A stretch of DNA of 64,000 bases from Pedobacter terrae. Lineage in GTDB: Bacteria; Bacteroidota; Bacteroidia; Sphingobacteriales; Sphingobacteriaceae. The stretch is taken from contig NZ_FNCH01000005.1 of the NCBI RefSeq assembly GCF_900100705.1, forward strand, positions 124,001 to 188,000, given 5' to 3'. Position numbers and translations under genes: made by a program. Below the pieces are notes generated by a model, which was not told the DNA's origin, did no database searches, and was given only the letters and a program-made list of their open reading frames with translations. This document shows positions 18,883 to 25,960 of the stretch, piece by piece. Every line of letters begins with the position of its first letter. Position 1 is the stretch's first letter.

Positions 18883-18952
18883 GATCACAGAATTAGCAGA
18901 ATTAAAAGAACAGTTAAAAACAGAAGAATATGAACACAGCAACATTAAGTAA
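18797..18952 (+). CDS. Small overlapping early protein (51 aa)
   Basis: ATG at 18797, TAA at 18950-18952. The product is helical and charged (MEELNQKIAQIEAWLRDHP ... ITELAELKEQLKTEE), like a short coiled coil. It overlaps the 3' end of the 130-aa gene by 86 bases and the next gene's start by 23. The residue pattern is more protein-like than the overlapping tail of the 130-aa frame. Function unknown. Confidence 0.5.
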   Translation: MEELNQKIAQIEAWLRDHPYIDWIARHDKITELAELKEQLKTEEYEHSNIK

Positions 18953-19592
18953 ACCAGCAAACGAATTATCAGCAGCAGAATTAAAAGCCCTATTGGCTGA
19001 TAGAGAAAGTGAAGAACAAAGCCAGCGTATCCAAAAACGTAAAGATTACGAAATACTTAGGGATGGTACTGTAAATGAATTGGTAGGCGGTGCGCTGCAT
19101 TTTAACGGCGCTTTAAAGGCTTTTAAAACCAATGCTTACAATGATCTTGAAGCAATGTATAAGCTGCTTCAGGAACACAGTTCACGCCACGAGAAAGGCA
19201 AAGGTACTTTCACTATTGAAAACAGTGAAAGCACAATGAAGGTGCAGTTTAAAAGGCACGATGCAACTATGTTCGATGAACGTGCTACGCAAGCGGAAAA
19301 ATACATTCTGGAGTTTTTAACAGATGAATTTGGTGATGACAGCGAATCTGATCCACGCAACAAATTAATTAAAAAATTGCTGGAGCGTAAGAAGGGTAAA
19401 GTAGATAAAGACAATGTATTGCTTTTAGCTGGAATGAAGGATGATTTTGCTAATGCAAATTGGCATAAGGGAATTGAACTTTATTTAGAAAGTATCGTGC
19501 CAGCGCATACTAAATATTACGCTCAATTCTACTACCGTGATAGCGTTGATGATGCCTGGTTATCTATCGTTTTAGACTTTGCCAAACTATAA
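18930..19592 (+). CDS. DUF3164 family phage protein
   Basis: 220 residues matching the DUF3164 family found in Mu-like phages. Conserved parts: LKAFKTNAYNDLEAMYKLLQEH, the beta segment GKGTFTIENSESTMKVQFKRHD, and NWHKGIELYLESIVPAHTKYYAQFYYR. The biochemical role of DUF3164 is not known. Its presence in the early operon supports the Mu-type assignment. Confidence 0.75.
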   Translation: MNTATLSKPANELSAAELKALLADRESEEQSQRIQKRKDYEILRDGTVNELVGGALHFNGALKAFKTNAYNDLEAMYKLLQEHSSRHEKGKGTFTIENSESTMKVQFKRHDATMFDERATQAEKYILEFLTDEFGDDSESDPRNKLIKKLLERKKGKVDKDNVLLLAGMKDDFANANWHKGIELYLESIVPAHTKYYAQFYYRDSVDDAWLSIVLDFAKL

Positions 19593-19596
19593 GGAT

Positions 19597-19821
19597 ATGG
19601 CAAAATTATTTCAAGTCAAATTAAGATTGTTCGAGCCAGATAAGCCCAACGTAAGATTTAAGCCAGCGCTAACAACAGCGCTGGTTAAAGCGAAAACAAA
19701 AGCGGAAGCTGAACAAAAAGCAAAAGATCAGTTACTAGTCATTGTTCGAAAACAGTTTACTACGGCTGATGCGAAAATAGTTAACAGCATTAGCATTCCC
19801 TTTACCCACTACTTTAAATAG
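19597..19821 (+). CDS. Hypothetical early phage protein (74 aa)
   Basis: Not recognised. The ATG at 19597 is preferred over a TTG at 19579 that lies inside the DUF3164 gene. Short alpha/beta, Lys/Ala-rich (TTALVKAKTKAEAEQKAKDQL). Confidence 0.6.
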   Translation: MAKLFQVKLRLFEPDKPNVRFKPALTTALVKAKTKAEAEQKAKDQLLVIVRKQFTTADAKIVNSISIPFTHYFK

Positions 19822-19860
19822 CCCGATTGGCAATCTCCACGGTTCGAGACCGTGGCGGGT
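19821..19860 (+). other. tRNA T-arm-like structured element
   Basis: CCACGG-TTCGAGA-CCGTGG (19837-19855) is a six-pair stem with a canonical T-loop (GGTTCGAGACC). GCCCG (19821-19825) pairs with CGGGT (19856-19860), enclosing it and a small ATT-GGC-AAT hairpin. There is no anticodon arm and no 7-bp acceptor stem, so it is not a tRNA gene. It could be a tRNA remnant or an RNA signal between two early genes. Confidence 0.4.
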
Positions 19861-19882
19861 GCAAACTTTTAATAAAACAATT

Positions 19883-20485
19883 ATGAACACAAAAACACCA
19901 ATCAACGTACACGATAGTGGAAAAGGTATGTTTAATACCCGCAGTGGGCTGCTGGTAGATTTTAACAACCCTAAAGCTGAAATGATTATCAGCGAAGATA
20001 TTGCACACGCACTAAGTAGGATTTGCCGTTTCGGCGGTCACACTTTAGGACATTACAGCGTTGCTGCACATAGCTTGCTGGTTGCCGCTTTAGCGCCTGA
20101 AGGTATGAAGCTGGAAGCGCTAATGCATGATGCAGCTGAAGCGTACGTAGGCGATGTAATAAAGCCGCTTAAGAATCTGTTAGGCGAAGTATATGAAAGC
20201 ATAGAACATGCATTTGAATCGGTAATTATCGAAAAGTATTATTTAGATGGTCAGCTTTTAAAAGAAATTAAAAAATATGATCGTTGTGCTTTAGAAATGG
20301 AACATGCCGCTTATATCAAAGATGATCTTTCGGCCTACCATCATATTCATTCACTAATAGTGTCAGAGATAGGCGGCAATTTTCAGCAGTACCAGCTACC
20401 AGAAATATTCATGTGCCAGTTAGATAAATATCAACAGCAGCGGCTTAGAAACATGGAAGCGCCTGATAACATCTATTTTATTTAA
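19883..20485 (+). CDS. HD-domain phosphohydrolase
   Basis: 200 residues from the ATG at 19883 (an upstream in-frame ATG at 19859 is inside the structured element). HD signature: GHYSVAAHSLLVA and ALMHDAAEAYVGDVIKPLK, as in YfbR-type 5'-nucleotidases that remove phosphate from deoxynucleoside monophosphates. Phage copies may alter the nucleotide pool. Exact substrate is unknown. Confidence 0.8.
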   Translation: MNTKTPINVHDSGKGMFNTRSGLLVDFNNPKAEMIISEDIAHALSRICRFGGHTLGHYSVAAHSLLVAALAPEGMKLEALMHDAAEAYVGDVIKPLKNLLGEVYESIEHAFESVIIEKYYLDGQLLKEIKKYDRCALEMEHAAYIKDDLSAYHHIHSLIVSEIGGNFQQYQLPEIFMCQLDKYQQQRLRNMEAPDNIYFI

Positions 20486-20507
20486 AACCCATTTAAAACT
20501 CTTTAAA

Positions 20508-20645
20508 ATGAAGCAAACAATAATCTGTTTAATTCTTGCAGCCGCTTTAGTTGGTTGCAAGAAAGAAGTAATTACCCCGTGTGATTGCAAGTGTGCTAAA
20601 GATAGCGTGCATCTATCCATAAAAGATAAGCTGATAATGAAATGA
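20508..20645 (+). CDS. Small phage lipoprotein (45 aa)
   Basis: MKQTIICLILAAALVGC is a short lipoprotein signal with lipobox LVGC (C17), followed by a 28-residue Cys-containing tail (CDCKC). Overlaps the next start (ATGA). An early-expressed surface lipoprotein could act in superinfection exclusion, which is inference. Confidence 0.6.
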   Translation: MKQTIICLILAAALVGCKKEVITPCDCKCAKDSVHLSIKDKLIMK

Positions 20646-20860
20646 AAAGGAATGAGTTAACTACAGCGGGCGCTTTAGCAATTGGCGATACTTTCTATAA
20701 AGCCAGCGATAAAACTAAAAAGGTTTTTGAACGGATAACAGGCGAAGCCAAAGTAACTGATTTTGCAACGTACAACGTTACCGCTCGCAAGCATGGAAGT
20801 AAGTTTCCTGAAGCAATGAAAAGTAATACAGCCGTGGTGTTCTTGCGCCATATCGGCTAA
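20642..20860 (+). CDS. Hypothetical early phage protein (72 aa)
   Basis: Not recognised. Small beta-rich basic protein (VFERITGEAKVTDFATYNVTARKHG), coupled by ATGA overlap to the lipoprotein. Confidence 0.6.
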   Translation: MKRNELTTAGALAIGDTFYKASDKTKKVFERITGEAKVTDFATYNVTARKHGSKFPEAMKSNTAVVFLRHIG

Positions 20861-20900
20861 AAACCCGATAATCTAAAATATCGGCTAATTACACGATAAT

Positions 20901-21644
20901 ATGAAAAGAGTATTCAATTTTTCAGGGGGGGCAACATCGGCACTCATGACAATATTAGGTAAGCCTACGCCAGATGATATAGTGTTGTTTACAGATACTA
21001 AGTGGGAAAGTCCTGAAACGTATAAGTTTATAGATGAATTTGAACTGTACGAAGGAATAAAGGTTCATCGTGTCGCTTATACGCATAGGAAAAGCCCAGG
21101 TATGGAAGGGTTTCCTGCATATCTTAATCACAAAGTGTATTTACCTAATAGAGAAAGAAGGATTTGTACAGAGGATTTGAAGGTTAGAACGGCAAAACGA
21201 TACTTACGGACTTTAGGTGTTAGAAAATTTGAAAACCTTATAGGGTTTAGATTTGACGAAAAGCATAGAGTTGATAGAAATCAAAAAAGATTTGTTAATG
21301 TTTTCAATAAATTTCCACTGTATGATATGGGTGTCACAAAAGAAATGGTGGATCAGTACTGGCTGACTAAGCCGTATAGATTACAAATCCCAAGAATTTT
21401 AGGAAACTGTGATTTGTGTTTTCTGAAAGGGAAAAATGCAATTATAACAATATTGCAGCATCATCCAGAACTGGCTTCCAAATGGATAGATGCTGAAAAT
21501 AACAATCACAAAAAAGGGCATAGCGCAACATTTATAAAAGGTATTTCATATAAAGAAATGCTTCATATCGCAAACTCACAAAGAACATTATTTGATATTG
21601 ATTTAGCAGAGCCAGCATTTAGCTGCTCATGCAGTAACACTTAA
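20901..21644 (+). CDS. PAPS reductase-like (N-type ATP-pyrophosphatase) protein
   Basis: 247 residues of the adenine nucleotide alpha-hydrolase superfamily. The PP-loop is FSGGATSAL (residues 7-15), with TDTKWESPETYKFI and IGFRFDEKHRVDR downstream. Cysteines in NCDLCFLKGK and CSCSN could hold an Fe-S cluster or metal, as in DndC-like and phage PAPS-reductase-like proteins. The PP-loop is encoded by a G7 run (20925-20931). No dnd operon is present, so a DNA sulfur-modification role is not supported; function unknown. Confidence 0.75.
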   Translation: MKRVFNFSGGATSALMTILGKPTPDDIVLFTDTKWESPETYKFIDEFELYEGIKVHRVAYTHRKSPGMEGFPAYLNHKVYLPNRERRICTEDLKVRTAKRYLRTLGVRKFENLIGFRFDEKHRVDRNQKRFVNVFNKFPLYDMGVTKEMVDQYWLTKPYRLQIPRILGNCDLCFLKGKNAIITILQHHPELASKWIDAENNNHKKGHSATFIKGISYKEMLHIANSQRTLFDIDLAEPAFSCSCSNT

Positions 21645-21651
21645 ATTTATT

Positions 21652-22401
21652 ATGAAACCATTAGGAATAAAACAATTTCATCAGAAAACATTTAGCCTTT
21701 TAGATTTAAAAGGCAGCAAGTTCGCAGGGGTTTTGGGTAATGTTACCCGCCACTTTACATGCGTTATTTACGGGTACAGCGGCAATGGCAAAACAGAGTT
21801 CTGTGTACAGTTGGCTAAAGAACTGGCTAAGCATGGGCGGGTAGCATGGTTGAGTTACGAACAACGCCACGGCTTCGATTTGCAGACTGCTACACGCCGT
21901 AATAACATGGAAGAACAAAGCGGGAACTTTATCCCTATTGATCCGCTGGCTAACATTGAAAAGGGTGTAAGCTTGTTAGAGGATTTATATAATTACCTAT
22001 CAAAGAAAGCAAGCCCTGAATATATTTTTATTGATAGTCTGGATTATACAGGTTTCACGTTTGATGATTACAAGCTTTTGAAAGAAAAGTTTGATGGTAA
22101 AAAGACTTTCATATTCATTACTCATGCCGATAAATCTGGCAATCTTAAGAAGTCCGTTAGCCGTGATGTTTTGTTTGATGGCGGTATGGGTATCCGCGTA
22201 AAAGATTTCATTGCTGAAGCTGAAAAGAATAGATACGGGGGCTTTGAGCCGCATATCGTGTACGAACAAAAAGCTAGGGAGCGCAATCCGGCATTCTTTA
22301 CCATGAGGCTAAAAGGCCAAACAGCCCTGCCATTAGCGGGGGGTGCTGATGCTGTACCCGCCCCTAAAGATGGGGGTAATTTGCCAATACCCCCCCACTG
22401 A
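21652..22401 (+). CDS. RecA/RadA-like phage ATPase
   Basis: 249 residues with Walker A GYSGNGKTEF (about residue 40), Walker B YIFIDSLDY and a sensor-like FIFITHADKSG: a RecA-fold AAA ATPase probably acting in phage DNA replication or recombination. The C-terminal 25 residues are Gly/Pro/Ala-rich and encoded by G6, G5 and C7 runs. The stop (22399-22401) comes right after the C7 run. A one-base shorter run would extend the protein 28 residues to a TAA at 22478-22480 that overlaps the next start. Confidence 0.8.
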   Translation: MKPLGIKQFHQKTFSLLDLKGSKFAGVLGNVTRHFTCVIYGYSGNGKTEFCVQLAKELAKHGRVAWLSYEQRHGFDLQTATRRNNMEEQSGNFIPIDPLANIEKGVSLLEDLYNYLSKKASPEYIFIDSLDYTGFTFDDYKLLKEKFDGKKTFIFITHADKSGNLKKSVSRDVLFDGGMGIRVKDFIAEAEKNRYGGFEPHIVYEQKARERNPAFFTMRLKGQTALPLAGGADAVPAPKDGGNLPIPPH

Positions 22402-22473
22402 AAGTGTAGGGGTAAAAGCCAAACAGCCCCCTAAAGTAGATGGGCTAAAATTGTCAAAAACACCTATAGCGGT

Positions 22474-22902
22474 ATGTTAAAGTACATTTTAACCAGTCCT
22501 AAGTTCACAGGAAGTGTAACTTTTGGCTATGATGGCGGTGGTTTCCTCGTTTACTTCCTAAATGAAACGGAAATGACACCCGTTCAAAAAGAGTGGTTAC
22601 TTAGAAAATTGCCTTTAGGCGATGGCAGTTTAAAGGAAATTAGCAAGCTGATTGAAGGCAATTTAAAAGAAGTGCCAGCAGATTTAAGTTTTGAAACCTT
22701 TTGGGATAAGTACGATAAGAAGATAAACCGAAAGCGTACAGAGCCGATGTGGAAGAAAATGAGCGATGCTGAACGGATGGCGGCGATAATGAATATAAAG
22801 CCTTACGATAGTTATATACAACGCACGGGGATAGGGAAAGCACACCCTGAAAACTATTTAAAGAAAGAATATTTTAATGTTGAATGGCATAGAGAAAAGT
22901 AA
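22474..22902 (+). CDS. Replication-protein-like phage protein
   Basis: 142 residues. The C-terminal half (SFETFWDKYDKKINRKRTEP, later HPENYLKKEYFNVEW) matches the conserved tail of phage replisome-organiser proteins, where F-W-xx-Y-xx-K and NYL-xx-E-x-W recur. Follows the ATPase, so a helicase-loader pair is plausible. Confidence 0.6.
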   Translation: MLKYILTSPKFTGSVTFGYDGGGFLVYFLNETEMTPVQKEWLLRKLPLGDGSLKEISKLIEGNLKEVPADLSFETFWDKYDKKINRKRTEPMWKKMSDAERMAAIMNIKPYDSYIQRTGIGKAHPENYLKKEYFNVEWHREK

Positions 22903-22903
22903 A

Positions 22904-23338
22904 ATGAAAAACACATATAAGAATAAAGTAAAATTCAGTTCCAGATATATCTATCAATCTGTTTATGTAAATCCTGTTCTAGGGGATGAAGCATGTATGT
23001 TCACAGAAGCGAATTTAATTGACATTGATAATAACGATTATTTACTTCTAAAATCACTTTCGTTCATAACAGATGAAGATTTAGAACTATTGCTGCCAAT
23101 TGTTCAACCCACTTCTTACATGGGTTCTCTTACGAGGCCAAACATGGTAAAACAAATATTTAGGGAGTATTTAAATAAAAGCAGTTCCTTGCACGGTTTA
23201 CAGTGGTGGCATATATCTGATTTTCTATGCTCCAGAGGCTACGCCATTCCTTACATGGGATTAAGCGTTGAAAAACAAATTGAATATGGATGGATAAAAA
23301 TTTCGGCAACTACGGAAACCCGTAATGTTCAGAATTAA
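22904..23338 (+). CDS. Hypothetical early phage protein (144 aa)
   Basis: Not recognised. ATG 22904 is preferred to 22877 because it starts directly after the upstream stop. Contains NKVKFSSRYIYQSVYVNPV and a helical second half (MVKQIFREYLNKSSSLHGLQWW). Confidence 0.6.
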   Translation: MKNTYKNKVKFSSRYIYQSVYVNPVLGDEACMFTEANLIDIDNNDYLLLKSLSFITDEDLELLLPIVQPTSYMGSLTRPNMVKQIFREYLNKSSSLHGLQWWHISDFLCSRGYAIPYMGLSVEKQIEYGWIKISATTETRNVQN

Positions 23339-23358
23339 CAACTATTTAGATTTGCAGC

Positions 23359-23571
23359 ATGAAGAAAGATTTAACCGGATGGATTGAGATTAAAATAGAA
23401 AGCGATCTACCTTCACTAAACATAGATGTTTATTTGTGCTATAATGAACGTGATAATTTTCAGTTCAGAATGCCAAAATCAGCAGGGTTGATAGCTAAGA
23501 TGTTTAAAGCAAAAGAAGTAACTCATTATAAAATGAACGATGGAAAAGATAACGACACCCCAACTAGTTAA
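23359..23571 (+). CDS. Hypothetical early phage protein (70 aa)
   Basis: Not recognised. Beta-rich N terminus (WIEIKIESDLPSLNIDVYLCY). Its 3' end overlaps the GemA-like gene by 32 bases. Confidence 0.55.
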   Translation: MKKDLTGWIEIKIESDLPSLNIDVYLCYNERDNFQFRMPKSAGLIAKMFKAKEVTHYKMNDGKDNDTPTS

Positions 23572-23944
23572 GATTAAAATATTGATGAATCAACAGGGAT
23601 TAATAGAATTTAGCCCTGAATTAGCCAAATCATTTAGCGATGGCCGTACAACAAGTGTTAGAGAGATGTACGGCCATGAAGCGTGGCTACTTATAAAGCA
23701 TTTGGATGATGGAGGTAAAGAGCCAACGGCAAAAGAAAAGATGCAGCGTAAGATATTAAGCATGGCACATGAACAAGGCTGGAAGTTGCCTGGTGGTAAA
23801 ATAAATATGGCTAAGGTGAATGGCTGGTGTATGAAGTACGGTGTGCCAGTTCATAAGCCGTTTAACGATTACAGTGAACTTGAATTACCTGCATTAGTTA
23901 CCCAATTTGAAAAAATGTATGCAAAGCATTTGAGTTCAATTTAA
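23540..23944 (+). CDS. GemA/gp16-like phage regulator
   Basis: 134 residues resembling Mu gp16/GemA (DUF1018): N-terminal TTPQLVKIKILMNQQGL, then MQRKILSMAHEQGWKL and NGWCMKYGVPVHKPFNDYSELELPALVTQFE, the paired helical units of the family. In Mu, GemA modulates host gene expression and DNA topology; the match here is by pattern and position at the end of the early region. Confidence 0.6.
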   Translation: MEKITTPQLVKIKILMNQQGLIEFSPELAKSFSDGRTTSVREMYGHEAWLLIKHLDDGGKEPTAKEKMQRKILSMAHEQGWKLPGGKINMAKVNGWCMKYGVPVHKPFNDYSELELPALVTQFEKMYAKHLSSI

Positions 23945-23956
23945 TATCTTCACAGC

Positions 23957-24460
23957 ATGAAAAAGCTTACTTTATTTTTGATCTCAATTCCTTTTCTAAG
24001 TTTCTCGCAAACTTTTAAGTCAGATGATAGTATTGAAAGTGCTTACAAAGATCAGCCAGCGCATACTTTAGATACCGTTGTTATTTCAAGTTTAACGAAA
24101 CAGCAGTTGTATAGTAACACGCTCAATTACCTTACTACTTCTTTTAAAGATTCCCGTTCGGTAGTTGAAATGAAAGATTCTGATTTAGGTGAAGTTTCTT
24201 TTAACGGTGTAATTGAATCTGATATCACTAATTTATATTTCAAATGTAAAGTGTATAATAAGGATAACAAGTTTAAGGTAGTTCTTTCAGCTTTAGAGTA
24301 TAGTAAACCTATTGAGGGCTTAAACCTTTCAAAACGTCAGCTAAGGATTGCTAATAAAAACTTTGATCCAGAACAAAATAAAGTAGCAAGGCAAATAGCA
24401 ACATCATTGATAAAAGATATAGCCTACCGGATCAACAAAAAGCCCGAAAATGATTTTTAA
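23957..24460 (+). CDS. DUF4468-domain secreted protein (phage-carried)
   Basis: 167 residues with a cleavable signal peptide (MKKLTLFLISIPFLSFSQ) and a DUF4468 domain (TKQQLYSNTLNYLTTSFKDSRSVVEMKDSDLGEVSFNG). This is a common Bacteroidetes periplasmic/outer-membrane family, so it looks like a cargo gene of host origin. Followed directly by a terminator. Confidence 0.7.
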   Translation: MKKLTLFLISIPFLSFSQTFKSDDSIESAYKDQPAHTLDTVVISSLTKQQLYSNTLNYLTTSFKDSRSVVEMKDSDLGEVSFNGVIESDITNLYFKCKVYNKDNKFKVVLSALEYSKPIEGLNLSKRQLRIANKNFDPEQNKVARQIATSLIKDIAYRINKKPENDF

Positions 24461-24464
24461 TTTA

Positions 24465-24487
24465 AGCCCCAATTGGGGCTTTTTTTA
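24465..24487 (+). terminator. Intrinsic terminator ending the early operon
   Basis: AGCCCC-AATT-GGGGCT followed by a run of T to 24487. Confidence 0.9.
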
Positions 24488-24495
24488 TGTTCAAA

Positions 24496-24533
24496 ATCCA
24501 TTTTGTAAAATGGATAACTAGATGTTATTTTTG
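24496..24533 (+). promoter_or_regulatory. Promoter with overlapping 9-bp-arm operator
   Basis: TTTG (24502-24505) and TATTTTTG (24526-24533) are 20 bases apart, an ideal Bacteroidetes -33/-7 promoter. ATCCATTTT-GT-AAAATGGAT (24496-24515) is a perfect palindrome covering the -33 box, so a dimeric regulator probably controls it. Confidence 0.8.
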
Positions 24534-24551
24534 TGCAACCAAGCACTATTA

Positions 24552-24860
24552 ATGATACGCGGCTCACAAACACTGACCTCTATTTTTCCACCTGCATTCG
24601 AAGCCAAAAACAAGGGCAAAAGAAACGTATATGCATTAGATCGGGATGCATGTATGAGTTATCGTTTTTACTATTACTATCATCTGGAGCGTAAAAGATT
24701 TGATGATGCTATCTTAGATATGGAACGAGAGTTTTTTATAAGTGGCCGTACGATTGCAGACAGATTAACTGAAAACAACGACCTATTGAAAGATATCGCT
24801 AGAAACGCGCCAAGCCGTAAACAATTAAAACAACGATACCCACACTTTAACTGGAATTAG
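24552..24860 (+). CDS. Putative phage middle/late regulator
   Basis: 102 residues from ATG 24552; an in-frame ATG at 24522 lies upstream of the predicted transcript start. Helical and basic, with FYYYYHLERKRFDDAILDMEREFFISGRTIADRLTENNDLLKDI, where ISGRTIADRL resembles a recognition helix region. It is alone between two terminators with its own controlled promoter, at the position Mor or C occupies in Mu. No sequence kinship to Mor/C is claimed. Confidence 0.6.
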   Translation: MIRGSQTLTSIFPPAFEAKNKGKRNVYALDRDACMSYRFYYYYHLERKRFDDAILDMEREFFISGRTIADRLTENNDLLKDIARNAPSRKQLKQRYPHFNWN

Positions 24861-24870
24861 ATAAATGAAA

Positions 24871-24896
24871 AGCCCCGAAATTTCGGGGCTTTTTTT
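24871..24896. terminator. Convergent terminator
   Basis: AGCCCCGAAA and TTTCGGGGCT form a perfect 20-bp palindrome, with T7 on the + side and A4 on the other side. It separates the regulator gene from the - strand head block. Confidence 0.88.
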
Positions 24897-25323
24897 AATC
24901 AATCTGTTTGGTGAATCCTGTTTTAAAAACAAACCTCATTACATCTAAATCCGCTCTTTGTTCTTCAATGCTGCTGATGCACTCCCAACGGTTCATTTCA
25001 TTATCTCCAAAGCCTTGAAATAAAGCCTCTACTTCTTCAATTGTGTCATAATACTGCAAAGCTAAGTTAAGGCGCTGTGTGTCGCTTAAATTGCTGCTAT
25101 CGGCAAATCTTTCGTGTGCTATACGAATGGTAACATTGCATTCGCATAGCTGTAAAGTTTCTGCAAGGTTTTTGCGCCGTGGTAGTGATATAGAAATCAA
25201 TGCGCAAGGAAAGCGAACTGCTGGCCTTTCAGTCGTATCTATTTGCGCCCTGTCTTTATCTACGAATTTGATTGAAGGCATTTCCTTGAAACGCTCCAAT
25301 GTTTTTAAATATATCTTTTTCAT
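24895..25323 (-). CDS. Putative head-tail/tail-terminator protein
   Basis: 142 residues, last gene of the - strand head operon. Not clearly recognised by sequence; alpha/beta with RFPCALISISLPRRKNL and LQYYDTIEEVEALFQGFG. Size and place directly after a gpG-like protein fit tail completion/terminator proteins. Its start lies next to the gpG-like stop. Confidence 0.5.
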   Translation of the reverse strand: MKKIYLKTLERFKEMPSIKFVDKDRAQIDTTERPAVRFPCALISISLPRRKNLAETLQLCECNVTIRIAHERFADSSNLSDTQRLNLALQYYDTIEEVEALFQGFGDNEMNRWECISSIEEQRADLDVMRFVFKTGFTKQID

Positions 25324-25824
25324 TTAACGTGTTTTTAAGTGGTTTTTAGCCCTTGCTTCAATCAGCGCAAGAAGAGCCTTGCTTTTGCCCATAAATTGCC
25401 GCTTAGGCATCATGTAATCCATTTTGCGGCTGAATCCCTGTATCTGTACTCTTTTGCCTTTTCCCATAAAGTTAGAGTTGTGGTGTGGCCTGACATATTG
25501 CACCCCTCGCATCCTTAAGCCTTCATTGTGTGTGCGGGCATAAGGAACTTTCGCGCTGCCAGCGTTAATGCGTACGCGTGACGATGTTACTAGCGATGGC
25601 CTTACGCTCATCATCAGATTATTGCTACGCATCATTAGAGAGCCTTTTTTAGGTTCGCGTTTCGGGTTCTTGTATGGTTTCCATGCTTCGCCATCCCAAT
25701 TTTTCTGAATGAATCTTTCTTTGAAATGCTCTGTAGCGGTTTCGGCAACAATGTTTGGGAAACTTTGCAGCCGCCCGTTCAAGCTTAAGAAAAAGGCATT
25801 CAATTTGCTGTCAAAGTCTTTCAT
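25324..25824 (-). CDS. Virion morphogenesis protein (Mu gpG-like)
   Basis: 166 residues matching the phage virion morphogenesis family (Phage_tail_S, Mu gpG): ERFIQKNWDGEAWKPYKNP, LMMRSNNLMMSVRP, VPYARTHNEG, and a C-terminal KRQFMGKSKALLALIEA. It acts in capsid or tail completion. Confidence 0.8.
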   Translation of the reverse strand: MKDFDSKLNAFFLSLNGRLQSFPNIVAETATEHFKERFIQKNWDGEAWKPYKNPKREPKKGSLMMRSNNLMMSVRPSLVTSSRVRINAGSAKVPYARTHNEGLRMRGVQYVRPHHNSNFMGKGKRVQIQGFSRKMDYMMPKRQFMGKSKALLALIEARAKNHLKTR

Positions 25825-25854
25825 TTGCTTTTAATTCAATTAGTTGTATATTTG
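25824..25854 (+). promoter_or_regulatory. Rightward promoter inside the head operon
   Basis: TTTG (25824-25827) and TATATTTG (25847-25854), 19 bases apart, form a consensus-quality -33/-7 pair pointing right, against the direction of the flanking genes. Confidence 0.7.
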
Positions 25855-25857
25855 TAT

Positions 25858-25960
25858 ATGCTATTTGTGGTGAAAGCAACCGTAATACGGCATCTGCTGA
25901 AAAATGCAGGGGTAGCAAATCATTAAAAGCCATGTTTTAATTAACATGGCTTTATTTTTT
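25858..25960 (+). ncRNA. Candidate ~100-nt RNA or leaderless 22-codon peptide
   Basis: From the promoter above to a strong hairpin with a T-run (25926-25953, then T7). The RNA could fold CCGT-AAT-ACGG (25880-25890) and CTGC...GCAG (25894-25909) inside ATTTG/CAAAT (25863-25867 / 25916-25920) or the competing TGCTA/TAGCA pairing. An open frame ATG 25858 to TAA 25926 (MLFVVKATVIRHLLKNAGVA...) starts at the expected first base, so leaderless translation is an alternative. Purpose unknown. Confidence 0.4.
25926..25960 (+). terminator. Terminator of the orphan transcript; also ends the portal gene
   Basis: AAAGCCATGTT-TTAATT-AACATGGCTTT (25926-25953) followed on the + side by ATTTTTTT. The - side T-run is weaker. 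The portal-fusion stop codon lies inside the stem. Confidence 0.8.

Noticed and set aside
20901..21644. DNA phosphorothioation (dnd) system
   Set aside because: Only one PAPS-reductase-like gene, no DndA, B, D or E neighbours.
24522..24551. Longer start for the regulator gene
   Set aside because: The ATG at 24522 precedes the -7 box and predicted transcript start.
25755..25940. Rightward open frame across the orphan transcript
   Set aside because: Begins inside the gpG-like gene, upstream of the predicted transcript start, and reads like an antisense shadow.
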